Source: Rhynchopus sp. YZ270_cl-10
Lineage: Eukaryota; Euglenozoa; Diplonemea; Diplonemida; Diplonemidae
DNA length: 64,000 bases
Reading direction: 5' to 3'
Assembly (NCBI GenBank): GCA_964035575.1
Contig: OZ037837.1
Span: forward strand, 310,001 to 374,000
Shown: one piece after another, positions 12,991-22,642 of the stretch
Layout: every line of letters starts with the position of its first letter
How positions within the stretch are numbered: the stretch's first letter is position 1
Notes under the pieces: model-generated
Told to the model about the DNA's origin: nothing
Database searches by the model: none
The model's input: the letters and a program-made list of their open reading frames with translations, nothing else
Translations under genes and position numbers: made by a program

Positions 12991-13911
12991 CGACTATAAA
13001 AAAAAAACACAACAAAGCAGACTAGGTTCACACTACTATAAATTCAGGAGAACAGAAATGCATTTTTTTGAGGGGGTATTTTGCACACTACTTTTTTTCA
13101 TCGTAGGAGAAAGTTGTAATTGGGAGAGGATTTCGAAGAAGAAAAAAATTTAGCAATTCGCAGGAACTAAAGGGAAGAATTTTTTTCATTGTATTTTCAT
13201 CTTTGAAGCCACCCCGATGGCACGAAAGACAAATTATTTGAAAATGTATGATGGAGTTTATCCATGAGCAAACACAAAAAGAGAGAGAGAGAGAGAGCGA
13301 GGGAAAAGGAAAAGGTAGGCAAGATGCACTATAAAAAGTGGCGAAACCAATCGCGGCTTACAGTCAAAAGACCTCATTAATACCACCATATTTGTAACTA
13401 TAAATGGGAAAAAAACGAGCCGTCTTTTCTTCTAATTTTTCAGGCGTCAAAAAAAAGGATTAGTATTGAATCTGTCAATACCAGCGTCATTGTAAGTTTT
13501 TTTTTAGAAAACATTTTCTTGTACTGCTACTAGGGGACACAAGGATACTTCTTGGATACAGCTATTGTAGTTCCATTTAAAAGTGCCCTGATGGGGTGTG
13601 GTATGTAACCACACCCACAGTAATTAAAGTCTTGACTGTAGTCACGATTTTTTTTAAAAAATAAAGTCCAAAAAATTCTCAAGGGAGGAGGAGGAGGAGG
13701 AGTGATACCGATTCGTGTTGGCACCACCAAAAAAAATAGAGGAAAAAAAAAAGTTTTATGCAAGATGAACCCAAGCTTCGCTGAGCACGGGCATCTTGCA
13801 TTGTATGTTGGAATAGACAGGAAGTGGCCGGTAATACAAACTTCGAGTCAAGTTAGACACTTTCTCAGAAAGTTCAGAAAAGCAAAGAAACCTTTTTTTT
13901 TTTCGTTTATC

Positions 13912-13970
13912 TGGTGTTCCGGAGGGGGAATATATTGACATTTCCTTCGACAGGGGTTTCAGGAACACCA
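13912..13970. mobile_element. 59-bp TIR element, target duplication TTATC
   Basis: Perfect 9-bp terminal inverted repeats TGGTGTTCC/GGAACACCA enclose a TATATTGACA motif. TTATC is duplicated outside (13907-13911 and 13971-13975). It is an internally deleted relative of the 280-bp element at 11650 and is remarkably small. Confidence 0.82.
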
Positions 13971-14003
13971 TTATCGCACAAAACAAAAATAGTATTTAAT
14001 TAC

Positions 14004-14145
14004 TATGCAATTATTTCACCATAATTGCTACGAGGAGGTGTTTTTTTCACGAGTAGTTAATTGCACGAGCGCAGCGAGTGCAATTAACAAAACGAGTGAA
14101 AAAAACACCTCCGAGTGCAATTTTCTGTGAAATAATTGCATGGAA
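14004..14145. repeat. ~140-bp imperfect palindrome
   Basis: The sequence TGCAATTATTTCAC at the left and GTGAAATAATTGCA at the right bound an imperfect palindrome centred on GCACGAGCGCAGCGAGTGC. Its right half is the outer part of the long terminal inverted repeat of the recombinase element that follows, so it looks like two element ends joined head to head. Confidence 0.7.
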
Positions 14146-15350
14146 TTTGATATTTAATTGCCGTGAAATTATTTCCGAAAGCCAAAATCCGTTTTCGCCG
14201 GCCTGTGCTGTGGTGATGGTGGATGGATTGTGGGGGTGGGGGGTGTAAAATACCGGTAACTCAAAATACTTTTTTTCCAAAAATCGTTTTGGAAAATCCA
14301 TCAACACCCTGTACCCCAGGGTGACAAAGATGGTAGATGCCTTCGGGAAGAAGGAGGAGCCCAAGCAAGCCCTGCAGTTCTCGTCCGACGAAATCGACAA
14401 GTTCTTCCGGCTGGACGCGTGCAAGGACGACGCGTACTACGTCGTCCGGGCCTGCTACGCCGCCATCTCCTACAGCGGAGGCCTCCGCTCCGCGGAGGCC
14501 TATGGCCTCCTGTGGGGTGATGTGGAGCTCTCCTCCGGGGTGTACACAGTCACCGTGAAGCGCGCCAAGCAGCGGAAGGCATCACCCCTTTGCAAATTCC
14601 AGGTGATCGCGGGTCTGCATACAGAAGCTGTCAAAACCTACATGGACATGGTGCAGGAGGCGTTGGAGATGGAGGCGGACACACCGTTTTTTCAAAGGGG
14701 GGTGCAGGGATCAACCGTGTTTATCAACAGCAGAATCGGAATCCAGACAATGCGTGCGGTTGGCGTGGTGGTGGCAACCAAGCTTGGACTCCCAAATGCC
14801 ATGGGGTATACAGGACACACCTGGCGCAGGTCCTGCGCCCAAGCCTTGTACGACGCGGGCGCCGGCGGAGCAGGTAACATCGCATATGGGTTGGGAGACC
14901 CAGAAGATGTTCCTGACTTACGCGGGAGGCTCCGCCACCCAAAGAAGCAACATCCGCGACCTCCTCACACCTCAAGGACCTCCGCCACCGACACAGGGAG
15001 TGGCTTCAGTTCCACAGGCAGGGACTGGAGCCGCACACAACATCAACGTGACGATCAGGGTGCTGACACAGTAGGATGCTCCCTCCCCCCAACCCAGACC
15101 CCCCAAAAAATAAATCCAATCATCATCGCATAAAAAAAAAGAAGCTTCCTTGTATTTTGAGTTACCGGTATTTTACACCCCCCACCCCCACAATCCATCC
15201 ACCATCACCACAGCACAGGCCGGCGAAAACGGATTTTGGCTTTCGGAAATAATTTCACGGCAATTAAATATCAAATTCCATGCAATTATTTCACAGAAAA
15301 TTGCACTCGGAGGTGTTTTTTTCACTCGTTTTGTTAATTGCACTCGCTGC
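14071..15350 (+). mobile_element. Recombinase-bearing element, copy A, with ~199-bp terminal inverted repeats
   Basis: The outer segments 14071-14269 and 15152-15350 are reverse complements over about 199 bases, from GCAGCGAGTGCAATTAAC inward to TACCGGTAACTCAAAATAC. Between them lies a 5'-truncated tyrosine recombinase gene on the plus strand. The left boundary of the gene fragment (about 14273) is an abrupt join to the inverted repeat. This suggests the left arm was copied from the right arm, or that the unit formed by template switching. I see no clean target duplication. Confidence 0.75.
14273..15133 (+). pseudogene. Tyrosine recombinase, 5'-truncated copy A
   Basis: The translation is identical to residues 87 onward of the full copy at 15536-16651, so the first 86 residues, including the start codon, are missing. 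The core shows the first catalytic arginine in SYSGGLRSAEAYGLLW, basic residues KRAKQRK in the beta-hairpin position, and the HxxR box in GYTGHTWRRS. The reading frame then leaves the family pattern. The expected GW...Y motif (MGWETQKMFLTYAG) lies in the next frame, reached by a +1 shift at 14856-14864, and that frame stops at 15072-15074. With no start codon and a shifted active site this copy is very probably dead. Family: tyrosine recombinases of Crypton- or DIRS/VIPER-like elements; subgroup not resolved. Confidence 0.85.
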
Positions 15351-15535
15351 ATCAAACATTCCATGCAATTTTCTGTGAAATAATTGCATGGAATTTGATA
15401 TTTAATTGCCGTGAAATTATTTCCGAAAGCCAAAATCCGTTTTCGCCGGCCTGTGCTGTGGTGATGGTGGATGGATTGTGGGGGTGGGGGGTGTAAAATA
15501 CCGGTAACTCAAAATACAAGGAAGCTTCTTTTTTT

Positions 15536-16651
15536 TTATGCGATGATGATTGGATTTATTTTTTGGGGGGTCTGGGTTGGGGGGAGGGAGCATCCTACTG
15601 TGTCAGCACCCTGATCGTCACGTTGATGTTGTGTGCGGCTCCAGTCCCTGCCTGTGGAACTGAAGCCACTCCCTGTGTCGGTGGCGGAGGTCCTTGAGGT
15701 GTGAGGAGGTCGCGGATGTTGCTTCTTTGGGTGGCGGAGCCTCCCGCGTAAGTCAGGAACATCTTCTGGGTCTCCCAACCCATATGCGATGTTACCTGCT
15801 CCGCCGGCGCCCGCGTCGTACAAGGCTTGGGCGCAGGACCTGCGCCAGGTGTGTCCTGTATACCCCATGGCATTTGGGAGTCCAAGCTTGGTTGCCACCA
15901 CCACGCCAACCGCACGCATTGTCTGGATTCCGATTCTGCTGTTGATAAACACGGTTGATCCCTGCACCCCCCTTTGAAAAAACGGTGTGTCCGCCTCCAT
16001 CTCCAACGCCTCCTGCACCATGTCCATGTAGGTTTTGACAGCTTCTGTATGCAGACCCGCGATCACCTGGAATTTGCAAAGGGGTGATGCCTTCCGCTGC
16101 TTGGCGCGCTTCACGGTGACTGTGTACACCCCGGAGGAGAGCTCCACATCACCCCACAGGAGGCCATAGGCCTCCGCGGAGCGGAGGCCTCCGCTGTAGG
16201 AGATGGCGGCGTAGCAGGCCCGGACGACGTAGTACGCGTCGTCCTTGCACGCGTCCAGCCGGAAGAACTTGTCGATTTCGTCGGACGAGAACTGCAGGGC
16301 TTGCTTGGGCTCCTCCTTCTTCCCGAAGGCATCTACCATCTTTGTCACCCTGGGGTACAGGGTGTTGATGGATTTTCCAAAACGATTTTTGGAAAACCCA
16401 CAAAGCATGGAGAGCTTGGTGGTGATGGAGGAGCCCTTCAACCCTTTGTCCCTGAGAGACTGCATGTAGGAGGCAAACTGTGCTTCTGTGGGAATCGTCT
16501 GTCTTGTGGTCTTGAGGTTGTGGAACGCGCACATGTTCTCCCATTCCTTCGTGTATGTCTCCGGCAGTCGTGCAGTCAGCGCCTTCTCAGCATCCTCCTC
16601 GAGCTTCTTCCCCTTCAAGGTGCACTTATTTGGCTTGGTCACGCGTGGCAT
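15536..16651 (-). CDS. Tyrosine recombinase (full-length copy B, shared +1 frameshift)
   Basis: Cuts and rejoins DNA through a tyrosine-DNA intermediate, presumably for transposition of its element. The 371-residue frame starts at an ATG (16651-16649). Residues 1-105 form a helical SAM-like core-binding region with basic stretches. The catalytic domain has R157 in GGLRSAEAYGLLWGDV, a basic beta-hairpin KRAKQRK at 181-187, and H267/R270 in GHTWRRS. After residue ~281 the annotated frame turns into Arg/Pro/His-rich sequence. In the +1 frame the sequence continues as AEQVTSHMGWETQKMFLTYA, with the conserved Trp and the nucleophilic Tyr, and stops at 15597-15595. The join must fall at about 15801-15818 (GC-rich). 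The same shift is in copy A, so it predates the duplication or is read through by programmed frameshifting. GC content is higher than the surroundings, as for the host genes. Confidence 0.85.
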   Translation of the reverse strand: MPRVTKPNKCTLKGKKLEEDAEKALTARLPETYTKEWENMCAFHNLKTTRQTIPTEAQFASYMQSLRDKGLKGSSITTKLSMLCGFSKNRFGKSINTLYPRVTKMVDAFGKKEEPKQALQFSSDEIDKFFRLDACKDDAYYVVRACYAAISYSGGLRSAEAYGLLWGDVELSSGVYTVTVKRAKQRKASPLCKFQVIAGLHTEAVKTYMDMVQEALEMEADTPFFQRGVQGSTVFINSRIGIQTMRAVGVVVATKLGLPNAMGYTGHTWRRSCAQALYDAGAGGAGNIAYGLGDPEDVPDLRGRLRHPKKQHPRPPHTSRTSATDTGSGFSSTGRDWSRTQHQRDDQGADTVGCSLPPTQTPQKINPIIIA

Positions 16652-16769
16652 TTTTTTTTTTTTTTGTGGAAAATTTCTGGGAATTTGGGTTTTTTGGGTT
16701 TTTGGGTGGGTGGGTGTTCACAAAAAAAAATTTTCAAAAAAAAAAAAAAAAAAAAATGCGATTTTTTTT

Positions 16770-16860
16770 TTAGCCGGGTTTCCCACACAAAAAATAATTA
16801 CCGTGTAATTATTTCCTATAATTACACGGTAATTATTTTTTGTGTGGGAAACCCGGCTAA
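16770..16860. repeat. Perfect 41-bp-arm inverted repeat
   Basis: From TTAGCCGGGTTTCCCACAC to GTGTGGGAAACCCGGCTAA the two arms are exact complements over 41 bases around a 9-base loop. It lies upstream of recombinase copy B and contains TAATTACCGTGTAATTATTT, related to the element's terminal motifs. It could be a second inverted-repeat element inserted there, or the subterminal structure of copy B. Confidence 0.8.
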
Positions 16861-16989
16861 AATACCTCCACTGCAATTATTTCCAGACGTCAATTATGGC
16901 ATTCTTAAAACTCCGCTCCTAGAAGGATTTTGGCTTGAGGAAATAATTTCACGGCTATTAAAAGTACAATTTCAGTTTCTCAGTTTTGC

Positions 16990-18164
16990 CATTTTAACAG
17001 CAATATAAACTGGGAAAACATCCTAAGAAAAAGATAACGAAAAAAATGTGAATAATATTATGACACTCTTCTTCACATAATTCGATTGTTTTGAAAATAA
17101 CCTCATCCCTCATAAGAAAAGTTTATAAGATGAACTTAAGGGTGCTAAACTTAGCCATCTTGCTCTCAATCGTTATGAGGGGTTGAGGCAGGAGGAAAAC
17201 CAGGGGGCGTAAAAGAAAAAGAAAAGAAAAGTTTATAAGATGACCCTAAGCCTCTCGTGCTTAGTCACCTTAAAAAATGAACCGAGCCTTTTGCGGGGCT
17301 CAATGATCTGATGAAAAAAGTGTCACTTTGTCGTTCCCTCACCTCTTTGCTGTTTGATACGTTGATGCTTCCACACACTGTCTCATCTGTTGGGGTGGTG
17401 GTGTTGTGGGGCACGGTTGGGTGAACGACGGAGACACTTTCCGCTCACAAAGTAGTGTGCGTAATAAAAAAAGAAAGGTTTGTTAAGATGAGCCTAAGCC
17501 TCACTGTGCTTAGTCACCTGGAGAAGAAAAAGGGGGAAGGGATCACCTGACGATTTGTGCTAGGTGATAAAGTCGCAAAGAGAGAGAAAGAGCTCTCGAG
17601 GGAGCTGGCCTGGCGGGCAAAAAAAAAAAGTATTTTTTTTTTCTTCTTTTTTCTGTTTTATTTCGAGCTGCTTTTTTTAGTTTATTTTCTGAAAACGTGT
17701 TAGTAGACACCCGAGGATGAGCTCCACCAATTTTTTTTTTTGTGTTTTTGAAATCTTTTCGGTAAAAAAAAAAATAAAAATGAAATACCCCTCACCTCGA
17801 AAACATTTTTTACCATTCCTTTGGGAATAGAGCAATGCACGGTCCTGGAAGATCCAGGATTCGGGGGGTGCGGTTAAAGAGGAAGTTGCCCTTCCTATAG
17901 TGTATTCTAAATGTGCACAAACACAACTGGAAAAAGGGGAGGTGTCATTCACACCTTTAAAAAAATAGTCGCATGTTTAAAAATAGAGATCATAAAAACA
18001 AAACACAACAACAGATGGAAAAAGATCTCAAAAAAAAGAAACAAAACAAAAGAGTTGTCATACAAAAAAAAAAGCAAAAAGCAAATACAAGACGAGAAGA
18101 CAGATTGTCGGGGGGGATGTGAGCTGTGTGGTGTAGAGGTGTATGGTATTTTTATTTTTTCAAT
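16990..18164. other. Spacer carrying hairpin repeats
   Basis: No gene. It contains three closely spaced members of the hairpin family (17127-17162, 17235-17273, 17484-17520) and one copy of the CCGAGGATGAGCTCCACC repeat at about 17690-17735. Confidence 0.6.
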
Positions 18165-18387
18165 TGGTGTTCCGGAAGGGGGGTCGATATTGACAGGTCG
18201 CTGACAGGTCGTTGTCGTAGGGTACCCATTTACTAGGGGGGGGGTTTTGCCATTTTTAAATTTCCCTTACAATTTTGGGTGGGGGGGAAAAACACACATA
18301 ATCACACACAAAAAATGCTATGGTAAATTTAAAAAGGGCACACCCCCCCCATATTGACAGCTCATTGACCGATTTCCCATAGCACCA
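18165..18387. mobile_element. MITE related to 11650-11929 (223 bp)
   Basis: It starts TGGTGTTCCGGAAGGGGGG followed by CGATATTGACAGGTCGCTGA, and ends with CATATTGACAGCTCATTGAC...AGCACCA. The ends and subterminal TATTGACA motifs match the elements at 11650 and 45832. No matching target duplication is visible, so this copy is older or rearranged. Confidence 0.65.
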
Positions 18388-18531
18388 TTTAGTATTTTGT
18401 TTTTTTTTTTGCACAATGTTATTTCCTGCTTTCTTTTCTTTTCTTACAAATCTGTTTTTTTTTTTCGTGATTTTTTTTTCAAAAAAAAAAATCGCTTCAA
18501 AACCTTCGCCCTCCTCGCAAACCCCCTCTTT

Positions 18532-21500
18532 TCATATCCTCTTCAACTCACCTCCCTTTACCTTCACTGCAGCCGGGACCACTACTTCACCTACTGTTTC
18601 TCTTCCCTCTGCACCTACTAGACCTCCACCTGTTGCCCAGGTCCTAAAATCTCTTTGCGGCTCTTCATATGGGACAAGACTTGCCGAGGAGACACGAGAA
18701 CGGGGAATACAGGAGCGAGGGGTTAACACCGAGGCACTACCAGGCCCTGCTGGACCACTCGGGCATTCTGAGGAGGTAGGTGTCAGGATGAGCACATCAA
18801 GGTCGAACGCACTGTCCTGATCATGTTGTGAGAGCCTCCTCGAGAGACGACGTGGTGCAGACAACAACGGGGTTGTCACATGATCACCTCGCTCCGACGC
18901 ACCACCAGACAGACGCCCTGCCCTTCCTAGGCTTGACGTATTGACTACCCCCACTGCCTTCGGGGACATATGGCTGAGCGAATAATTCTCACAATAAGTC
19001 ATATCCGGGGTCGGACTGTTGGTGCGGCTTGGTGGGTTGGTGTCGTGAAGGCTTGGCGTCGCTTCTTCTACTGCGACAAAGCTGATTTGCTCCTCTTCGC
19101 GTTCCCATTTCTGGTCCTGCATGCGATCGGGGAGGCCAGAGATGAGGAGGTAGAGCATCGTCACTGCGTCAATGATGCCTTTGAAGACGAGAAGCGCGAC
19201 CGCGACGGTCATCACAATGCTGGCAGTGCTTGCTAAGGCGCCTTCCGCCTCGCCCGAATAATACCCTGTGGCTGAGAGGAGCAACGCAGAGGCCTGCAAA
19301 GAGAGGACCGCGGTGTCGATGGTGTTGTCTCTGGTTCGTGCGTGGGGGCGGAGCGCGGTTTCGAGGAGGAGCATGCCCAATAGAATGGCACATCCAGCAA
19401 TGCGAACGTGTCCACATGCGGCGAGGTTGTCGGTGCGCATGCTCTGTGTGGCAGACAACGCAAAGGAGCTGCCCAGCTCCAGTACAATGTACCACACAGC
19501 CCCCGGGCGGTATGCACGCATCATCGAAGCAAACCGATGCACCCAATGACAATCCCTTCGCAGCGACAACCATTCACCAGGTCCTGCCGCAAATTTTAAG
19601 AGCCGTCCACGACCAGGATCGATAGTGTACACGGCACGCTTGGAGGCCCCGTTGAGAAGCGCGAAGAGCATGAGTGGGACCGCCCCGCACACCACGACAG
19701 TTCCACAGCCGACAAGAAAGTGTCCTGCAGACTCGGCCTCGACGAGAAGGATCATCCCTGCAAAGGATGTGCCCTGGTAGAGAACGTGGAAGGCGAAGAG
19801 CGGGAGGGAGGGGAAGCGGAGTGTCGCCTGCGGGTCCTTCACACCGCTGCAGGTGCAGGCGGAGATGGCGTGCACGGCAAGAAGGCCGACGAAGGCCAGC
19901 GCTGCACAGATGCCGAGGTTCCCAAGCACAGCCCCCGCAGCGCTGCTCCCATACAGTGTGATCTGCGTTGGGTGCAAAGGTACCGGTAGTGTGCGCGACC
20001 CCGCCAGGACACATGGTGCACCCAGCAGGGCGACCTGTGTGGCAGCACCCCCAGCACTCCCGGTCAGCACAGCAAGCGAGACTGCCGCGTATTCGGATGC
20101 AGCAAGCGTGGGCTCTGTCTTCAGTGCAGGTGCGTCGGTGGGTGATGTGGCAAGCAGCGGCGCGAGTGTCGATGGTGTTGGTGTGGGTGGTGCCGGTGTC
20201 AGTGGTGAAGGAGTCTGTGGTGTCGGCGTGGCAGGTACAGCGGTCTGTGGAGGCAGGGTCGGCGGCGATGGTGTCAGCGGTGCTGCCGTTAGTGGTGCCA
20301 AGCTAGGCAGCAGCGTAGGCGGTGCGGGTGTCGACGGTGCTGCTGTTGGCGGTGAAGGTGTTGGCGGTGCTGGGGTTTGCGGTGCTGTTGTTAGCGGCGC
20401 TGGTGTCGGTGGTGACGGTGTTGGAGGTGCAGGTGTGACCGGAGCTTCTGTAGGAGGCGACAGTGTCAGAGGTGGTAGGGTTGCCGGTGCAGGTGTAGGT
20501 GGTGACGGTGTAGGGGGTGACGGAGTTAGTGGTGCAGGTGTCGGTGGCGATGGTGTCGGAGGCGACGGTGTTGGTGGTGCAGGTGTGGGTGGCGACTGTG
20601 TTGGTGGGGAAAGTGTCGGGGGTGCAGGTGTCGGTGGTGATAGTGTCGGAGGAGCCAGTGTAGGTGGCGATGGTGTCGGAGGTGACGGTGTCGGGGGTGA
20701 CAATGTCGGTGGTGACGGTGTTGGAGGCGATGGTGTTGGTGGTGCAGGTGTTGCCGGTGCAGGTGTCGGTGGTGAAGGTGTAGGGGGTGACAATGTCGGG
20801 GGTGCTGGTGTCGGTGGTGATGGTGTCGGAGGAGCCGGTGTAGGTGGCGATGGTGTTGGTGGTGATGGTGTCGGGGGTGCCAGTGTAGGTGGTGACGGTG
20901 TCGGTGGCGACGCTGTTGCAGGCGCAGTTGTGGGTGGCGGCAACGTAGGAGGTGCGAGTGTAGGTGGTGCAGGTGTCGGGGCAGCGGTGATGGGCATGTC
21001 CTCAAAGAACACATACTTGAAGAACTGGATGCAGTCGCTCCCGTCGCAGTCACCACGGAACATACCCGCAAGAAACGAGTTGTCAGGAACATTGCACATG
21101 CCGCCAGCCTGCATGCACTGACGCACGTCCAGGATGTGCGTGCCACCGCGCACCAGCTGTGTGGCACCAAAGTTGACAGGACAGCACTGTATCTGGACGA
21201 TTTCGTTCAGCGTATCGAGCACACCGTCCCCCAGGTTCCTCCACCCCTTGATCACGTGGTCGGGTGTCGTGCACTGGATCCACTCCATGCGCTTCCCCTG
21301 AAACCCCGTCGTCGCCTTCTCCAGGAAATAGCAACCCGTCTGCACGTTCACCTGGTCGAAGATCGGTGCCGCACAGTTCAAACGGCCTATTGAAGACAGC
21401 CCCGTCGAGGCAGGGTTGCGGTACATCCCAACCACTGCTTCGTGCGCAATGCAGTTGCAGCGCTCAGGTTCATCAATTGCAAAACACAAGCTTTTGTCTC

Positions 21501-21900
21501 TGTCGACGGGTGGTCCGTTCCACTGCGCAATCATCCCGGGGTCCACGGGGTCCGCAGCAATCGAGTACACAGAATACCGGTCACCAGCACCACAGAACTT
21601 CCCGACATCTGGGGCTGCACACGCCGTCGTGCACAGAGACGTATCCGGGTCCACAGCGCTCGTGCTCCCGAACGTGAACCCACACCAGCACTCCACTGCG
21701 AGTGTGCTCGCACCTGTCATCCCAATCACTGTGTACGGTGCGCCAGGTGTCGATGGATTAATGCAGTAGGCTGTGCAGTCTGTGGGGTTGTTCCCGAGGC
21801 CCTTCAGCACCATTTCGTTCCCAGCCGTTGTGAAGCACTCTTGTGCGTGCACCTGCAACATGCAAAGACACGCCGTTGCCAGCACGACACTGGCACGCAT
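18532..21900 (-). CDS. WSC-domain, Pro/Thr-rich, polytopic membrane protein
   Basis: I place the start at the ATG at 21900-21898, because it is followed by a signal peptide (MRASVVLATACLCMLQVHA) and a Cys-rich ectodomain; the frame is open further upstream (to 22014). This gives 1122 residues. The first ~115 mature residues fit the WSC carbohydrate-binding pattern (C..YC...GASTLAVECWCGF...C...C....CGAGDRYSVY). A second Cys-rich region follows (to ~residue 300), then ~300 residues of PPTPSPPTPAP-type repeats, probably an O-glycosylated stalk. About eight hydrophobic segments follow (~residues 600-930), then a ~190-residue Ser/Arg-rich cytoplasmic tail. The polytopic part (HWVHRFASMMRAYRPGAVWY) is clearly paralogous to the protein at 62779-64000. 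It is likely a cell-surface sensor or wall-contact protein at the plasma membrane; transport or signalling activity is not decided by sequence. The opposite-strand Gly/Val frame is a shadow of the stalk. Confidence 0.88.
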   Translation of the reverse strand: MRASVVLATACLCMLQVHAQECFTTAGNEMVLKGLGNNPTDCTAYCINPSTPGAPYTVIGMTGASTLAVECWCGFTFGSTSAVDPDTSLCTTACAAPDVGKFCGAGDRYSVYSIAADPVDPGMIAQWNGPPVDRDKSLCFAIDEPERCNCIAHEAVVGMYRNPASTGLSSIGRLNCAAPIFDQVNVQTGCYFLEKATTGFQGKRMEWIQCTTPDHVIKGWRNLGDGVLDTLNEIVQIQCCPVNFGATQLVRGGTHILDVRQCMQAGGMCNVPDNSFLAGMFRGDCDGSDCIQFFKYVFFEDMPITAAPTPAPPTLAPPTLPPPTTAPATASPPTPSPPTLAPPTPSPPTPSPPTPAPPTPSPPTPAPPTLSPPTPSPPTPAPATPAPPTPSPPTPSPPTLSPPTPSPPTPSPPTLAPPTLSPPTPAPPTLSPPTQSPPTPAPPTPSPPTPSPPTPAPLTPSPPTPSPPTPAPATLPPLTLSPPTEAPVTPAPPTPSPPTPAPLTTAPQTPAPPTPSPPTAAPSTPAPPTLLPSLAPLTAAPLTPSPPTLPPQTAVPATPTPQTPSPLTPAPPTPTPSTLAPLLATSPTDAPALKTEPTLAASEYAAVSLAVLTGSAGGAATQVALLGAPCVLAGSRTLPVPLHPTQITLYGSSAAGAVLGNLGICAALAFVGLLAVHAISACTCSGVKDPQATLRFPSLPLFAFHVLYQGTSFAGMILLVEAESAGHFLVGCGTVVVCGAVPLMLFALLNGASKRAVYTIDPGRGRLLKFAAGPGEWLSLRRDCHWVHRFASMMRAYRPGAVWYIVLELGSSFALSATQSMRTDNLAACGHVRIAGCAILLGMLLLETALRPHARTRDNTIDTAVLSLQASALLLSATGYYSGEAEGALASTASIVMTVAVALLVFKGIIDAVTMLYLLISGLPDRMQDQKWEREEEQISFVAVEEATPSLHDTNPPSRTNSPTPDMTYCENYSLSHMSPKAVGVVNTSSLGRAGRLSGGASERGDHVTTPLLSAPRRLSRRLSQHDQDSAFDLDVLILTPTSSECPSGPAGPGSASVLTPRSCIPRSRVSSASLVPYEEPQRDFRTWATGGGLVGAEGRETVGEVVVPAAVKVKGGELKRI
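19985..20997 (-). repeat. Pro/Thr-rich coding minisatellite
   Basis: Within the WSC-domain membrane-protein gene, imperfect 12- and 15-bp units encoding PPTPSPPTPAP repeat through most of this interval. Unit variants are interleaved rather than homogeneous, so the stalk length is likely to vary between alleles. Boundaries are approximate. Confidence 0.7.
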
Positions 21901-22014
21901 CCTGTCTGTGACCTTTTTGCAGTACCTTAGCTGTGTTCCACTTGCTGCGTTCAATAAGAACCTACTCTCAAAAATAAATGCGGCACGAAGCAAGCACGGC
22001 AGCCACAGACGCAA

Positions 22015-22642
22015 AACACAAACAGCGTTGCAAGCCTACAGCAACCTCATGCCCTTTGGTGGCGTTCGCTTACTTAAGTTCGGCTACAAAAAAAACCAGT
22101 GTATGCCAAAAAAACAAACGAAAGAGCTCCTGAAAGAGCCTTTGTATAGGGGGTGAAGGAGTCCACCTGTAACGTCATGTTGTGGGGAGGGGGCAGGCAA
22201 AGGGGTGTGCGCAGGTGGGGAGGAGGGGGAGGGGCCCGGGGAGGGGGGTCGATCACAGAAGAGATCGAAGGAAGGCGTTGGGTGGTGTTGTCGGGTGTGC
22301 TGTGCCGGCAACGTGCACAGTATCGGGTGGTGCCAGAAACACAGCAGAGGGGTCAATCTGCAGCAGAAACGAGGTCGGTGCACAAAAAAGGGTTATTTTG
22401 AAAGGCAAATAGAAATTTAAATCTGTTATCAATCAGGCACAAAAAGAGGGGAGAGGTCTAAATAATAATTCCACATATTCTGTTGACGTAACAAAAGGGG
22501 GGGGGTATAAAAAAATATAGAAGTGCACGGAGCTGTCCTGCTGAATTCTGCTGAATCCCTGTTGCTTCAAAGATACATCTGATCTCCAAGGCTTACCAAG
22601 TAGTGGGAAAGGAAGGATTCTATTGTTATTTTTTTTTGATAA
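22015..22642. other. Intergenic, no gene seen
   Basis: G-rich on the plus strand between 22180 and 22260 (aggaggggga runs). No coding signal or repeat family recognised apart from the start of the inverted-repeat element that follows. Confidence 0.5.

Larger units (their letters stand above)
15364..16980 (-). mobile_element. Recombinase-bearing element, copy B
   Basis: Inverted relative to copy A. Its 3' end (15364-15518) repeats about 155 bases of copy A's terminal repeat. The gene occupies 15536-16651. Upstream of it are T and A homopolymers, a perfect hairpin (16770-16860) and a diverged arm (about 16915-16965, ATTTTGGCTTGAGGAAATAA) resembling the terminal repeat. Copies A and B therefore sit tail to tail with about 15 bases of non-repeat spacer (15351-15363). 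The right boundary is approximate. Confidence 0.7.

Noticed and set aside
14321..14877. Separate small genes in the other frames of the recombinase locus
   Set aside because: They are alternate-frame readings of the same GC-rich gene; only the +1 frame C-terminal part carries family motifs, and it is described with the gene.
19853..21121. 422-residue plus-strand Gly/Val-rich frame (GVGGDGVGG)
   Set aside because: It is the antisense shadow of the Pro/Thr-rich stalk of the minus-strand membrane protein; it has no signal peptide or independent domain.
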